Assembly (NCBI RefSeq): GCF_000409775.1
Contig: NZ_KE332393.1
Coordinates: 190,171-254,170 of the forward strand
Direction of reading: 5' to 3'
DNA from: Litchfieldella anticariensis FP35 = DSM 16096
Lineage (GTDB): Bacteria; Pseudomonadota; Gammaproteobacteria; Pseudomonadales; Halomonadaceae
DNA length: 64,000 bases
The position numbers and the translations under genes were made by a program. The notes under the pieces are model-generated. The model ran no database searches. It had not been told where the DNA came from and saw nothing but the letters and a program-made list of their open reading frames with translations. Shown here piece after piece: positions 45,524-54,850 of the stretch. Numbering within the stretch: position 1 is the first letter of the stretch; each line of letters starts with the position of its first letter.

Positions 45524-46942
45524 TCAGCCCCGCATCTTTTTCAACCGTTTGCTCAGCGCCGGCTGGGAGATGCCTAGCAAGCGCGAGGCGATGGACTGAT
45601 TGCCTTCGGCGCGCTGCATCGCTTCCTGCACTAGCAGATCGGCCACTTCATGCAGTGTTGGTAGAGACGCGTCGACTGAGAACACGTCCTGCCTGGCGGC
45701 AAAATGCGTTTCCGTATCCAGACTCGTTTGGTGGATGGTGCGTTTGAAAACGTCCATGGATAGCGTTCTGGATTTATGGACGCTCATGGCATCGAAGACC
45801 ATGGCGCTCAGTTCGCGCACATTGCCGGGAAAGTCGTAATTGGCAAGCAATACCGGCAGTTCCTGGGGATACGTCGGTTTGTTCTTGCCGAGCTCTTCAG
45901 CTGCCTCCTCAAGGAAGTGCTCCAGTAATAGCGGGATGTCCTGTTTGCGATGTCGTAGTGGTGGAATATGGACTTGGTGCGTGCGCAGTCGGTAGTAGAG
46001 ATCCTTGCGAAACTCCCCTGCCAGCTGCTTTTCGCTCAAGTCCTGGTGAGTCGCTACGATGACTCGTGCTTGCATGCGCTTGGGACGGTCGCTACCGAGA
46101 GGGTAGTACTCGCTTTCCTGCAGCAGGCGCAGCAGTTTCACTTGCGAGGACATGCTGAGATCGCCGATCTCGTCGAGGAAGAGGGTGCCATCTGCCGCCT
46201 GCTCGATCATCCCGGCACGTGCTTGATCGGCGCCGGTGAACGCGCCGCGTTGGTGGCCAAACAGCGTATCGGCGAAGACATTGTCATCCAGCCCCGCCAC
46301 GTTGACGCATACCAAAGGCCCCTGGCGCTCGCTCAAGGTATGGGCTGCACGGGCAATCAGCTCCTTCCCCACGCCGCTTTCACCGGTGATCAGTATCGGC
46401 TGGCTGGTCGGAGCCACTGATTCCAGATACTGGAAAACCGAACGCATGCCTTTGTCACCGGTGGTGATATGAGCGAACGCCTCAGGGTGCTCCAGGGTAT
46501 CGTTGAGGAAGCGCTTGCGCAGCTCCTGGTTCTCACGCTTCAGTTCCTGAAGGTGGATGGCCCGTTTGATCCCCTCGATCAGGCGGCTCTCCTCGTCGGT
46601 CTTGACGAAATAGTCGAAGGCTCCGAGCTTGATGCAGTTGACGGCCGTTTCCACCTGGTTCAGGCCACTGATCACGATGACGCCAATGTCCGGGTGCTCT
46701 TCGACGATCTGCGTCAGAAGCCGTTCGCCCGACACGTGCGGCATGGTGAGGTCGAGGGTCACCAGGCCGATGTTTTCCCGGGCCAGCGTTTCCATCACCT
46801 CGCGACTGTCCTGGCAGCGGTGGATATGAGTGATGCCACCAGAGCGCTCCAGCGCAATGCTCAGGCTGCGCAGAAACGAGGGTTCGTCATCGACGAGCAA
46901 CAGGCCGAATGAGGGGTACAGGTTCTTCGTCATTGGGCACAT
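45524..46942 (-). CDS. Sigma-54-dependent NtrC-family response regulator
   Basis: A 472-aa activator in three parts. The receiver (about 10-130) has Asp-Asp-Glu 18-20 and phosphoacceptor Asp64 in LVTLDLTMP; the usual C-terminal KP pair of the receiver is replaced by KT (FVKTDEE). The AAA+ domain has Walker A GESGVGKE at 187-194 and the sigma-54-contacting GAFTGA at 233-238, then LFLDEIGDLS. A Fis-type HTH ends the protein (ASRLLGISQPALSKRLKKM). Start at 46942 or ATG 46933. 34 nt after the kinase gene. It probably drives the sigma-54 promoter just downstream of it. Confidence 0.93.
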   Translation of the reverse strand: MCPMTKNLYPSFGLLLVDDEPSFLRSLSIALERSGGITHIHRCQDSREVMETLARENIGLVTLDLTMPHVSGERLLTQIVEEHPDIGVIVISGLNQVETAVNCIKLGAFDYFVKTDEESRLIEGIKRAIHLQELKRENQELRKRFLNDTLEHPEAFAHITTGDKGMRSVFQYLESVAPTSQPILITGESGVGKELIARAAHTLSERQGPLVCVNVAGLDDNVFADTLFGHQRGAFTGADQARAGMIEQAADGTLFLDEIGDLSMSSQVKLLRLLQESEYYPLGSDRPKRMQARVIVATHQDLSEKQLAGEFRKDLYYRLRTHQVHIPPLRHRKQDIPLLLEHFLEEAAEELGKNKPTYPQELPVLLANYDFPGNVRELSAMVFDAMSVHKSRTLSMDVFKRTIHQTSLDTETHFAARQDVFSVDASLPTLHEVADLLVQEAMQRAEGNQSIASRLLGISQPALSKRLKKMRG

Positions 46943-46976
46943 TACCCACCTACTGTCAAAATGCCGTGGTTACCAT

Positions 46977-48716
46977 TCAACTCGACACTGGGTGCTGAGA
47001 CGCCTCGTCGAGTATCGGTTGCGATGATGCCGGAAGCGCGAGGGTAACGATCGTTCCTTCACCTGGCCAGGAGTCAAATTCCAGGCTGCCATGATGCTCG
47101 CGAACGATTCCAGCGGAAACGGATAGCCCCAGTCCGGTGCCGCCACACTCGCGCCGGGTGGTGAAAAAAGGGTCCGTCAGCAGGTTGAGCGACTCGGGGT
47201 CGATGCCTCTGCCTTGATCGCGGACTTCCAGTACCACGCAATTTCTTGCGTGATCATAGCGTGTCGTCAGAAAGATGCCCTGGTCCATGCTGTCCAGGGC
47301 CTGGCAGGCGTTCAGCACCAGATTGATCACTACCTGCTCGATACGCTGAGCGTTGCCCTTGAGCGGTGGCAGGTCCGTGGCGTAGTGCGTCTCGAAGCGG
47401 CAGGTGGCCTTGCGAATCGAGTTGTCGACCAGGCGGATGGCGGTGGTCACCACCTCGTTGAGGTTCAGGGTTTCGCCCAGGTCGGTGTTTCCCTGCCGCG
47501 CGAAATCCTTGAGATCGCCGACGATGCGCTTGATGCGCTGGGTGCCTTCCAGCATCTCGTCGATCATGAAGGGTATCTCCTCGCGCATCCGCGAATATGC
47601 CAGCCCTCCGAGCGTGAAATCGCCATACGTGCGGTAGTGCTCTTCGAGAATCGGCTCGGCATCGGCGTAGGCATCGCGCAACACCGGCAGGTTCAGCAAT
47701 AGTAGGCTGCTGGGATTGTTGATCTCGTGTGCCACGCCGGACACCAGAATGCCGAGGGAGGTCATCTTGTCGGCCTGGATCAGTTGCTTCTGATGCAGCC
47801 GCAGCTCCTCGGTGCGGCTTGCCACTTCCTTCTTGAGCATTCGATTCCAGACCACGATACCGCCCAGGATCAGCAACAGGAGTCCGGAAACGGCAGCGCC
47901 CACCTGGCCGATCTTCTTCCAGGGAATGCCATCTGAGCTTTCCAGAGGGCCCAGCCATTTGTCGTAGATTTCCTGATGTCGGCCAGTGTTCTTCAGAATG
48001 GCTAGCCCTTCACTGAACTGGGCGAGCAGGTTCGAATCGCCTTTCTTCACCGCGTAGCCATAACGCAACGAAAAAGGCTTCGCTATCGGTACGATGTTGG
48101 TCAGCCCCAGTTCTCGGCTCAGGTAGAGTGCCGGCAAATTGGCCACCATGGCGTAGTCGTGCTGGCCAGACGCCAGCGCTCGCAGCGCATCGGCATGGGT
48201 ATCCACGGTGATCACCTTGGCCCCGATGTCATGCTCGATCAGGTAGTCGTGCATGATATCGCCACGCTGGACGATCACTTCCTTCCCTCGCAAGCCTTCT
48301 ACGCCCACTACCGGGTCACCGCGTCGGGCGAAAATCGATTGATGCACAATGGCGTGAGACGGCGCGAAATCGAATGGCTTGTCGCGCTCTTCGGAGTAGG
48401 ACATGCCCTGGAGTGCGTCGATCTCGCCATTTTCCAACCGCTCGCGCATGTCGCCCCAGGTGCCCAGCTCGATCCGCACATCGATTCCCATGACCTCGGC
48501 AATGGCATGGGTCAGCTCCACATTGTAGCCGGCAGGCTGGCCATCCTCGTCGAGAAACTCGTAAGGCGGATGGTAGTGATCCCCGCCGACGACGATGGTG
48601 TCGCTGTCGTCACCCGCGGGGGAGGGTGACGACTGTCCCCAACTCTGCAAGGGAAGCAATGCGAGGCAGGCAGCGATTGCCACCAGCCACCGCGTCACTC
48701 GATGTTCAATCCGCAT
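46977..48716 (-). CDS. Sensor histidine kinase with periplasmic amino-acid-binding (SBP_bac_3) domain
   Basis: A 579-aa membrane kinase. Signal-like segment (about residues 8-27), then a full solute-binding domain of the PF00497 type (about 40-257; VGGDHYHPPYEFLDEDGQPA, EIDALQGMSYSEERDKPFDF, KWLG at the end), a single membrane helix at about 272-291, a coiled linker, the phosphoacceptor His330 in VAHEINNP, and a HATPase domain (NLVLNACQA, GTGLGLSVSAG). AAGGA precedes the ATG. The binding domain suggests direct sensing of a polar amino acid. Paired with the NtrC-type regulator downstream; likely controls the AGCS and glutaminase genes. Confidence 0.92.
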   Translation of the reverse strand: MRIEHRVTRWLVAIAACLALLPLQSWGQSSPSPAGDDSDTIVVGGDHYHPPYEFLDEDGQPAGYNVELTHAIAEVMGIDVRIELGTWGDMRERLENGEIDALQGMSYSEERDKPFDFAPSHAIVHQSIFARRGDPVVGVEGLRGKEVIVQRGDIMHDYLIEHDIGAKVITVDTHADALRALASGQHDYAMVANLPALYLSRELGLTNIVPIAKPFSLRYGYAVKKGDSNLLAQFSEGLAILKNTGRHQEIYDKWLGPLESSDGIPWKKIGQVGAAVSGLLLLILGGIVVWNRMLKKEVASRTEELRLHQKQLIQADKMTSLGILVSGVAHEINNPSSLLLLNLPVLRDAYADAEPILEEHYRTYGDFTLGGLAYSRMREEIPFMIDEMLEGTQRIKRIVGDLKDFARQGNTDLGETLNLNEVVTTAIRLVDNSIRKATCRFETHYATDLPPLKGNAQRIEQVVINLVLNACQALDSMDQGIFLTTRYDHARNCVVLEVRDQGRGIDPESLNLLTDPFFTTRRECGGTGLGLSVSAGIVREHHGSLEFDSWPGEGTIVTLALPASSQPILDEASQHPVSS

Positions 48717-49107
48717 CCAGATCCTTGAAGTTCTTCTTTGTATATCAATGAATTGAGATATCGGCTCGCCCTGGTCGCCAATCGCTCCTCATTGTACTCC
48801 CTACTGCCTTGTCGTTCTCCAACTTTGGCCTTTTGGGACAGTTGCCCTATGTGGATTTCGGAGCTCACGTTCAAGTCGCGGGGGTGACCATAGATTTTGT
48901 ATTGGGCGGATGCAGGTTCTGAGTGCAACATCACTATTGAAGTGGCGTTGGCACGTTGAGGTATCAGGGTGAGTACACCTGACTCGTGGTGGTCGTGCAC
49001 TCATAACGATCCCTCATTTTGGGATGAATCCAAAATGAGGGATTGAAGAACTTCTCACGGGGGAGGCAGAAAGTCGGGATATCAACGAGCGCCACCTCGG
49101 CCAGCTG
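48717..49107. other. Intergenic region upstream of the sensor kinase
   Basis: 391 bp with lower GC than flanking core genes. Two overlapping minus-strand frames cross it but have no recognisable domain or ribosome-binding site and mostly exclude each other. The only structured feature is a hairpin at 49011-49041. It should contain the kinase promoter; no clear element was recognised. Confidence 0.4.
49011..49041 (-). terminator. Long perfect hairpin after the hydrolase gene
   Basis: Perfect 12-bp arms CCCTCATTTTGG / CCAAAATGAGGG with a 7-nt GATGAAT loop, 67 bp after the hydrolase stop. No T-tract follows on either side, although T4/A4 runs lie inside the stem. Terminator, or the end of a small inverted-repeat element. 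Confidence 0.45.
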
Positions 49108-50139
49108 TTACAGCTTCAAATGACTTTGGAAAAACGCTTCCAGTTTATCAAATGGGATCAGGTCGACACGGTCATACAGATCCACGTGGCCTGCGTCCGG
49201 GATGATCACCAGTTCCTTGGGCTCAGCAGCTAGTCGGTAGGCGTCTTCGCTGAATTCGATGGAATGTGCATTCTCACCCGCGATGAACAGCATCGGGCGT
49301 GGCGAGATCGTCTCGATGTCCTCGAAAGGATAGAAATTCATGAATTTGACGTTGCTGGTCAGTGTCGGATGGGTGGTCAACTGCGGCGATGAACTTTCCG
49401 GTGTGTATTCGCCCCGTGAAGTACGGTAGAAATCGTAGAACTCGCGCTGGATGGGATGGGTGTTCTCGTCCAGTTCATGCACGGTGCCGCTGGTGTACTG
49501 GGTCTCACCACCGGTGAACTCCACGTAACGCTGCTCTGCAGCCTCGGCAATGATCTGTTTTCTTTGCTCAAGGGTCTGTGATTCGTTCAGTGCGTGCCGG
49601 TTTGCGGCTCCCATGTCGTACATGCTTACCGTGGCGATCGCCTTCATGCGCGGGTCTATTTTCGCGGCGCTGATCACAAAGCTGCCGCTGCCGCAGATGC
49701 CGAGTGCACCAATACGCTCACGGTCAACAAATGCCCGGGTTCCGAGGAAATCCACTGCCGCGCTGAAATCTTCGGCGTAGATGTCCGGTGAGACCGCGTT
49801 TCGCGGCTGGCCTTCGCTCTCACCCCAGAAAGAGAGATCCAGGGACAGGGTCACGAATCCCCTTTCAGCCATCTTGGTGGCGTACAGGTTCGCGCTTTGT
49901 TCTTTTACCGCTCCCATGGGATGTCCAACAACGATGGCAGGATGCTTCTCTGCCCTATCGAAGTCTCTGGGAATGAAAAGGTTACCTACCACTTCCATCT
50001 GGTACTGATTCTTGAAGGTGACCTTTTCTACCGTCACTTGATCACTCTCATAAAAATTATCGGCACCATGAGACATATCGGCTCCCATTGCATTGAATGA
50101 ACTGAAAATCAGACTGAATAAAACGAAAAGCTTTCTCAT
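49108..50139 (-). CDS. Exported alpha/beta hydrolase (dienelactone-hydrolase-like)
   Basis: A 343-aa alpha/beta-fold hydrolase with an N-terminal signal peptide (about 1-19), so probably periplasmic. The nucleophile elbow reads ALGICGSGSF (residues 145-154): Cys149 occupies the usual serine position, as in dienelactone hydrolases and some YcjY-like proteins, with Ser151 as an alternative nucleophile. VVGHPMGAVKEQS near 71 is the oxyanion region, and PDAGHVDLYD near 315 holds the catalytic histidine. Downstream of the cyclophilin-like gene by 74 nt, same direction. Substrate unknown; ester or lactone hydrolysis likely. Confidence 0.8.
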   Translation of the reverse strand: MRKLFVLFSLIFSSFNAMGADMSHGADNFYESDQVTVEKVTFKNQYQMEVVGNLFIPRDFDRAEKHPAIVVGHPMGAVKEQSANLYATKMAERGFVTLSLDLSFWGESEGQPRNAVSPDIYAEDFSAAVDFLGTRAFVDRERIGALGICGSGSFVISAAKIDPRMKAIATVSMYDMGAANRHALNESQTLEQRKQIIAEAAEQRYVEFTGGETQYTSGTVHELDENTHPIQREFYDFYRTSRGEYTPESSSPQLTTHPTLTSNVKFMNFYPFEDIETISPRPMLFIAGENAHSIEFSEDAYRLAAEPKELVIIPDAGHVDLYDRVDLIPFDKLEAFFQSHLKL

Positions 50140-50213
50140 AAATGGATTACCTGGTTCGATTGATAGATTGAGGAAGGGGCAAGGAAAGACCGTCGAATAC
50201 GGTTTGAATGGCT

Positions 50214-50696
50214 CTAATCAGCTAGGGTGATGGTTACTGTGAATGTTGGGGATTGGCTGAGTACTTCCAGCCCCGACGTAATGGATCCGAGGTTTATCAA
50301 CGACCTAGAGTAAACGAAGTCCTTGTAGTAAAGCGCCAGATTCCCCCATGGCGCATAGTAGGCAAAGGTTCCGACCTGAGGGTCGTATCCGTCGGGCGCC
50401 CCTTCCGTAGACAACCTGCGCGGTAGATAACTGATTTTTTCTGTCCCGTTGTGATCTTCGAAGGTCAATGTAAGGGGAAGTTGAGACAGGAAGTCTCGTG
50501 TGGTGGCAGAATCTTCCAGTGCCACCACTATGTCCTGGCCCTCAACATTCAGGACAATCTCAATGTTGCCTTGTGTGCTCTCGTTCTGTGCTTGCACTGA
50601 TTCACTCCCTGCCCAAGCAATACCTGCAAATCCCAGGTAGGAGACGATAAAAAGCCCGCTGCCTAGCATCCAGATTGGTCTATGGATTAGATTCAT
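50214..50696 (-). CDS. Exported cyclophilin-like fold protein
   Basis: About 160 aa with a signal peptide (residues 1 to about 29, ending AWAG). The mature part fits the bacterial cyclophilin-like domain: a VALEDSATTRDFLSQLPLTL helix-strand unit, EKISYLPRRLSTEGAP, and GTFAYYAPWGNLALYYKDF, a block typical of this family next to redox and hydrolase genes. Peptidyl-prolyl isomerase activity is not established for such proteins. ATG at 50696 is chosen to begin the signal peptide; an ATG at 50714 is possible, and neither has a ribosome-binding site. A copy of the shared 22-bp motif lies about 90 bp upstream. Confidence 0.72.
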   Translation of the reverse strand: MNLIHRPIWMLGSGLFIVSYLGFAGIAWAGSESVQAQNESTQGNIEIVLNVEGQDIVVALEDSATTRDFLSQLPLTLTFEDHNGTEKISYLPRRLSTEGAPDGYDPQVGTFAYYAPWGNLALYYKDFVYSRSLINLGSITSGLEVLSQSPTFTVTITLAD

Positions 50697-50785
50697 CGTG
50701 TGGAGAACCAGCATTGTTGTGAAATGATGGTTGTCATTCTAGGAAGCGGGCTGGCTTTGATATAGGGGGTTTAGGTACAAGGAGC

Positions 50786-50807
50786 CATGCACAGAATTCA
50801 TGGATCG
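50786..50807 (-). promoter_or_regulatory. Shared 22-bp motif, copy 1 (before the cyclophilin-like gene)
   Basis: CATGCACAGAATTCATGGAT continuing to position 50807. It is identical at 19 of 22 positions to the copy at 53743 and shares the core ATGCrCmGArTTCAT with the copy at 54748. It contains a T-N11-A LysR box and lies between the molybdenum hydroxylase stop and the cyclophilin-like start. Strand given is that of the gene it precedes. Confidence 0.65.
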
Positions 50808-50821
50808 ACTTTGTACAGGCC

Positions 50822-53161
50822 TCAACTCAACTGGTTACCCACAGGGAGACGCCGGATGCGTTTTCCTGTTGCGGCGTGGATGGCGTTGCAAAGTGCCGGA
50901 GCGACTGGCGGAAGCCCAGGCTCCCCCACCCCGCCGGGTGCGATATCCGGATTGTCGTTGATCAGGTGTACCCGTATCGCTCGGGGCGCATGACGCATGC
51001 GGGCAAACTCATACTGGTGGAAGTTATCCTGCTGGACGCGGCCTTCCTCCAAGGTGATTTCACTCTGTAGCGCAATACCAATCCCCATCACGCAGGCCCC
51101 CTCCATTTGGGAGCGTATACGCTCAGGGTTAACCTGCGGTCCGCAGTCGAAGGCGATATCCGTGCTATGGATGATCAGGCTGCTGTCATCCTGTACCTCA
51201 ACGTCAAACACCACGGCCGCGTACGAGGCGAAACTATGGTGGACAGCCAGGCCCATGCCTCGTCCTGCCGGCCGTTGCTTGCCCCAGCCGGCTTCAGCCG
51301 TTGCTTTCTCGACAACACCGCGCAGGCGGCCGACATCGATCGGGTAGAGATCGGGACTTTCACCGTAATTCCAGTCGTCGCCAACGGCTTGGGGATTGAT
51401 CTCGCGTGCCGGCCCCAACAGTTCCAGCAGGTAATCCCTGTGATCTCGTCCCGCTGCTTCCGCCATCTCTGCTACGAAGCTTTGAATGGCAAAGGCGTGC
51501 GACAGATTGTAGACGGCCCGGAACCAGCCAATGCGCACATGGGCGGATGCGGGCGGATTCTCAAGCTGAATTGCCGGAATATTGAACGGAAGGGTATTGA
51601 ACCCCATGCCCAGCTCGAAATTGCCTTTATGCATGGGGTCTTCGGCAAACAGTGAGCTGATACTTGGCGACAGGGTTCTGTGTCGCCAGCCCAGGGCCTT
51701 GCCGCCGGCGTCGAGGCCCGCCTCCAGGCGGTCAACGGAGAGGGCATGGAAATAGGCGTGGTGCAGGTCATCCTCGCGGGTCCATTGCACACGAACCGCG
51801 CGGCCCTTATATGCTTTTGCCAGTTCCGCCGCCTCAAACACGAAATCCGGTTTGGATTTGCGGCCGAAACCGCCACCAAGCAGGGTGACGTTCACCGTCA
51901 CCGCATTGGGTTCCAGTCCCAGACGTTGAGCAACGCCGTCGTGAGCCGCCTGCGGATTCTGCAGCGGCGCCCAGACTTCCGCATGCCCATCGGACATCCG
52001 GGCGATGGCAACGGGCGGTTCCATTGGGGCCTGTGCCATATGCGGCATGTAATAGCTTGCCTGAACCCTGGTTTCGGCATTGCCGAGTGCCGATTCGATA
52101 TCCCCCTCGGAGCGAATGACTTGCCCGGCCGATTCGGCACGCTGCATCAGCTCTTCGGTGAAGACCCTGGTGTCGTAGCTGGCATTGTCGCCGGCGGGGC
52201 CATTGTCCCACTCGATCTTGAGCGCGTTGCGTCCCTGAATGGCTGCCCAGGTATTTTCTGCCAGTACTGCAACGCCTCCCAGCGGCTCGAATCCACCGGG
52301 TTGGCGAGTGCCATCGATTTGTCGTATATCGACAACACCGGGCACTTTCCTGGCCTCGGTCTGGTCTACGCTCGCGACTTCAGCACCGTATATGGGTGGT
52401 CGGGCGACGACGGCGTACAACATGTCGTCAAACCCAACGTCCGCGCCATACACTGCCTGGCCGGTCACGATCTCCTGACCATCGATCGCCAACGGGCGTT
52501 GCACCTTGTCGCCAGTTACATTCTGTTGAGGTCCGGTTTCCTTGCCCAGATAACGCCAGGCCTCCCTCGGCTTAAGCGTGAGCGTTGAGCGCTCAGGCAC
52601 AGGCAGCTCGCGGGCAGTCCGCGCGAGCTCGCCAAACGCAAGTTTCCGACCAGTGGGCTCATGCACCACGACGTGCACCCCGGCCTGGCATTCATCCACG
52701 GGCACACCCCAGCGCTGGGCCGCGGCCTGTTCCAGCATGGTCCGCGCTGCCGCTGCTGCGCGTCGCATGGGATCGAACCAGTGACGCATGCTGCGTGAAC
52801 CGTCGGTATTCTGGTTGCCGTATTTGTCGTGATTGCCCGGGGCCTGCTCAACACGAACCCGTTGCCAATCCGCACCCAGCTCATCGGCCGCCACCATCAC
52901 GAGGCTGGTACGAATGCCCTGCCCCATCTCGGCTCGATGGTTGACGATGGTGACCGTGCCATCCTCGTCGATTCGGATGAACACGTTCGGATCGTCCACC
53001 CAGCCACCGGGCATGGCTTCGGCGCCGTATGGTTTTTCCTGTTGCGCCAACGCCAGATCCCATTTGGCCGCGAGGACCAGGGCACTGCCGGCGGCCAATC
53101 CCTTCAGGAAGCTGCGGCGGCTGACATTCTCCAGAATCAGACTGTCGGAAGACCGGTTCAT
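50822..53161 (-). CDS. Molybdenum hydroxylase large subunit (IorB/aldehyde-oxidase-like)
   Basis: A 779-aa molybdopterin-binding subunit of the xanthine dehydrogenase family, IorB (isoquinoline 1-oxidoreductase beta) type. It has a Tat signal (SRRSFLKG at 14-21 plus a hydrophobic stretch), so the holoenzyme is probably exported, as for periplasmic aldehyde oxidases. Moco-region pieces: [20 protein letters not shown] near 76, [16 protein letters not shown] near 423, [13 protein letters not shown] at 744-756 with the putative catalytic Glu747. ATG at 53161 overlaps the small-subunit stop (ATGA). No medium FAD subunit or XdhC-type maturation gene is beside it. Substrate probably an aldehyde or N-heterocycle. 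Confidence 0.9.
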   Translation of the reverse strand: MNRSSDSLILENVSRRSFLKGLAAGSALVLAAKWDLALAQQEKPYGAEAMPGGWVDDPNVFIRIDEDGTVTIVNHRAEMGQGIRTSLVMVAADELGADWQRVRVEQAPGNHDKYGNQNTDGSRSMRHWFDPMRRAAAAARTMLEQAAAQRWGVPVDECQAGVHVVVHEPTGRKLAFGELARTARELPVPERSTLTLKPREAWRYLGKETGPQQNVTGDKVQRPLAIDGQEIVTGQAVYGADVGFDDMLYAVVARPPIYGAEVASVDQTEARKVPGVVDIRQIDGTRQPGGFEPLGGVAVLAENTWAAIQGRNALKIEWDNGPAGDNASYDTRVFTEELMQRAESAGQVIRSEGDIESALGNAETRVQASYYMPHMAQAPMEPPVAIARMSDGHAEVWAPLQNPQAAHDGVAQRLGLEPNAVTVNVTLLGGGFGRKSKPDFVFEAAELAKAYKGRAVRVQWTREDDLHHAYFHALSVDRLEAGLDAGGKALGWRHRTLSPSISSLFAEDPMHKGNFELGMGFNTLPFNIPAIQLENPPASAHVRIGWFRAVYNLSHAFAIQSFVAEMAEAAGRDHRDYLLELLGPAREINPQAVGDDWNYGESPDLYPIDVGRLRGVVEKATAEAGWGKQRPAGRGMGLAVHHSFASYAAVVFDVEVQDDSSLIIHSTDIAFDCGPQVNPERIRSQMEGACVMGIGIALQSEITLEEGRVQQDNFHQYEFARMRHAPRAIRVHLINDNPDIAPGGVGEPGLPPVAPALCNAIHAATGKRIRRLPVGNQLS

Positions 53162-53625
53162 GCCCGTTTCTCCCCTGCTTCCGCTGCGCGATGGATAGCC
53201 TGGCGAATCCGGGTGTAAGTGCCGCAACGACAAAGGTTGCCGCTCATGGCATCGTCAATCTGTTGATCACTAGGATTGGCATTCTGCTTGAGAAGGCCGG
53301 TAGCGTTCATGATCTGTCCACCCTGACAGTAACCGCACTGCGCAACGCCCAAATCCAGCCAGGCTTCTTGCACTCGTCGGCCTATCGGATCCATTTCAAT
53401 CGCTTCAATGGTTGTCACAGACTTGCCTTCGACGCTCGAAACAGGTGTCACGCAGGAGCGTGTAGCCTGACCATCAACATGAACGGTACAAGCGCCACAC
53501 AGGGACATGCCACAGCCAAACTTGGTACCGGTAAGCTTCACAACGTCCCTCAATGCCCACAACAGGGGCATGTCGTTTGGCACGTCCAGCTTGTGTTCCT
53601 CTCTGTTGATGGTAAGGGTCACCAT
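53158..53625 (-). CDS. (2Fe-2S)-binding small subunit of molybdenum hydroxylase (IorA-like)
   Basis: A 155-aa electron-transfer subunit with both clusters. The plant-type ferredoxin site uses Cys38, Cys43, Cys46 and Cys58 ([16 protein letters not shown]); the second uses Cys97, Cys100, Cys132 and Cys134 ([12 protein letters not shown] and [12 protein letters not shown]). No signal peptide, so it would travel folded with the Tat-tagged large subunit. First gene of the two-gene unit; translation is coupled to the large subunit by ATGA overlap. Copy 2 of the shared 22-bp motif lies about 118 bp upstream. Confidence 0.95.
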   Translation of the reverse strand: MVTLTINREEHKLDVPNDMPLLWALRDVVKLTGTKFGCGMSLCGACTVHVDGQATRSCVTPVSSVEGKSVTTIEAIEMDPIGRRVQEAWLDLGVAQCGYCQGGQIMNATGLLKQNANPSDQQIDDAMSGNLCRCGTYTRIRQAIHRAAEAGEKRA

Positions 53626-53742
53626 TGGCTCTCTCCCGTTATAGTCGCCTCGCGCCAGGTCTTGCTCGGCAAAACACGTTCAAATCCCGTCAGAGTCTAG
53701 TTTGCGCATCAAGCAAATCCATACCCTGGAACTGCATGGACC

Positions 53743-53764
53743 TATGCACCGAATTCATTGATCG
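53743..53764 (-). promoter_or_regulatory. Shared 22-bp motif, copy 2 (before the hydroxylase genes)
   Basis: TATGCACCGAATTCATTGAT extending to 53764. It differs from copy 1 at three positions. It lies between the end of the lysR gene and the start of the 2Fe-2S subunit gene, the expected promoter region of the hydroxylase unit. Confidence 0.68.
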
Positions 53765-53789
53765 GCGAACGAACCGAAGGCACACTCCG

Positions 53790-54683
53790 TCAGTCCCGGT
53801 AACGCAACCGATCAATGACCAAGCGGAAGGCAGAACTGATCTGGCGGCGGCCCGAATAACACAAATGGTACCCGTCGAAGGGCGGGCACCAGTCGGCAAG
53901 CACCCGGCGCAGCTTGCCATCCTCGATATCGTCGATGACCTCGGGTTCAGTCACAAAAGCAATTCCATGCCCTTCTTTGGCGGCATCAATGCACAAATCG
54001 CTCTCGCTGAAGATCAGCGGCCCGGAAACCTTCTTGACGATGGCCTCTCCCTCTTTCTCAAACTCCCAGTCATACGCTGGCGCATGCGAGCTAAAGCGCA
54101 GTGAAAGACAGGCATGGTCATCCAGGTCGGAAGGGTGTTTTGGAACGCCGTGCTTTCGGAAATACTCTGGCGCAGCTACGGCAACCATCCGAATCAGTGG
54201 ACCAATTTTCACTGCGATCATATCGGGACTGACGAATTCACGGAGCCGCACGCCCGCATCAAATCGATCCTCGGCCAAATCTGTCAGACGACTTTCCAGA
54301 TTCAATTCGATCTGAACTTCCGGATAGTCACGCACGATCTGGGAGATTTTTGGCCACAAAACCGCACGGGCGGCAGCCTTGCTCGCCGTCAGCCGCACCA
54401 GGCCCCGGGGTGCATCACCCAGCATGCGAATTTCCTCGATGCGGGCATTGATCTGCCCAAAGCTGGGGCGTAACGCATCCAGCAGCTTCTCACCAGCATC
54501 GGTGGTGGATACTCGCCTTGATGTTCGGTTCAACAACTTGAGCCCTATGGATTCCTCCAGTCGCCGAACCGTGTGACTGACAGCGGATTGGGATAACCCC
54601 AAACGTACGGATGCCCGTGTAAAACTGCGTTCCTCCGCGACCGCCATAAACACCACTAGATCGCCTAGTTCCTCCCGCATCAT
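53790..54683 (-). CDS. LysR family transcriptional regulator of the hydroxylase/MFS module
   Basis: A 297-aa LTTR of the CrgA/DsdC-like type that begins ELGDLVVFMAVAEERSF; the winged HTH is at about 1-62 (FTRASVRLGLSQSAVSHTVR), and the effector domain contains GLVRLTASKAAAR near 94 and the specificity segment RFDAGVRLREFVSPDMIAV near 140. It is divergent from the MFS gene with 167 bp between starts and lies directly upstream of the hydroxylase genes. A repeated motif near each of these units makes it the probable regulator of all of them. Effector unknown. Confidence 0.88.
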   Translation of the reverse strand: MMREELGDLVVFMAVAEERSFTRASVRLGLSQSAVSHTVRRLEESIGLKLLNRTSRRVSTTDAGEKLLDALRPSFGQINARIEEIRMLGDAPRGLVRLTASKAAARAVLWPKISQIVRDYPEVQIELNLESRLTDLAEDRFDAGVRLREFVSPDMIAVKIGPLIRMVAVAAPEYFRKHGVPKHPSDLDDHACLSLRFSSHAPAYDWEFEKEGEAIVKKVSGPLIFSESDLCIDAAKEGHGIAFVTEPEVIDDIEDGKLRRVLADWCPPFDGYHLCYSGRRQISSAFRLVIDRLRYRD

Positions 54684-54747
54684 TCATGACCTCTGTAGCA
54701 TGTTCTTTCAGTTTACCCCGCCCGAGAAGGGGATTTAGCACTTTATC

Positions 54748-54769
54748 TATGCGCAGAGTTCATTGTTTC
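54748..54769 (+). promoter_or_regulatory. Shared 22-bp motif, copy 3 (lysR-MFS intergenic region)
   Basis: TATGCGCAGAGTTCATTG followed by a divergent tail. It matches copy 2 at 15 of its first 18 bases. Placed in the divergent promoter region between lysR and the MFS gene, the classical place for an autoregulatory LysR site. Confidence 0.6.
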
Positions 54770-54850
54770 TATGAGTCGAACATGATTGTTGCAGGCGCGC
54801 GCCTGGACTTAAGCTTGCCGTCCTCGTGCCAACCGCCCAGAGAGGGGACT

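Noticed and set aside
48695-49000. 101-aa frame upstream of the sensor kinase
   Set aside because: Overlaps the kinase start region, competes with another frame, lacks a ribosome-binding site and any recognisable domain.
51680-52588. 302-aa frame antisense to the molybdenum hydroxylase large subunit
   Set aside because: Covers conserved Moco-binding coding sequence on the other strand; composition is that of a shadow frame.
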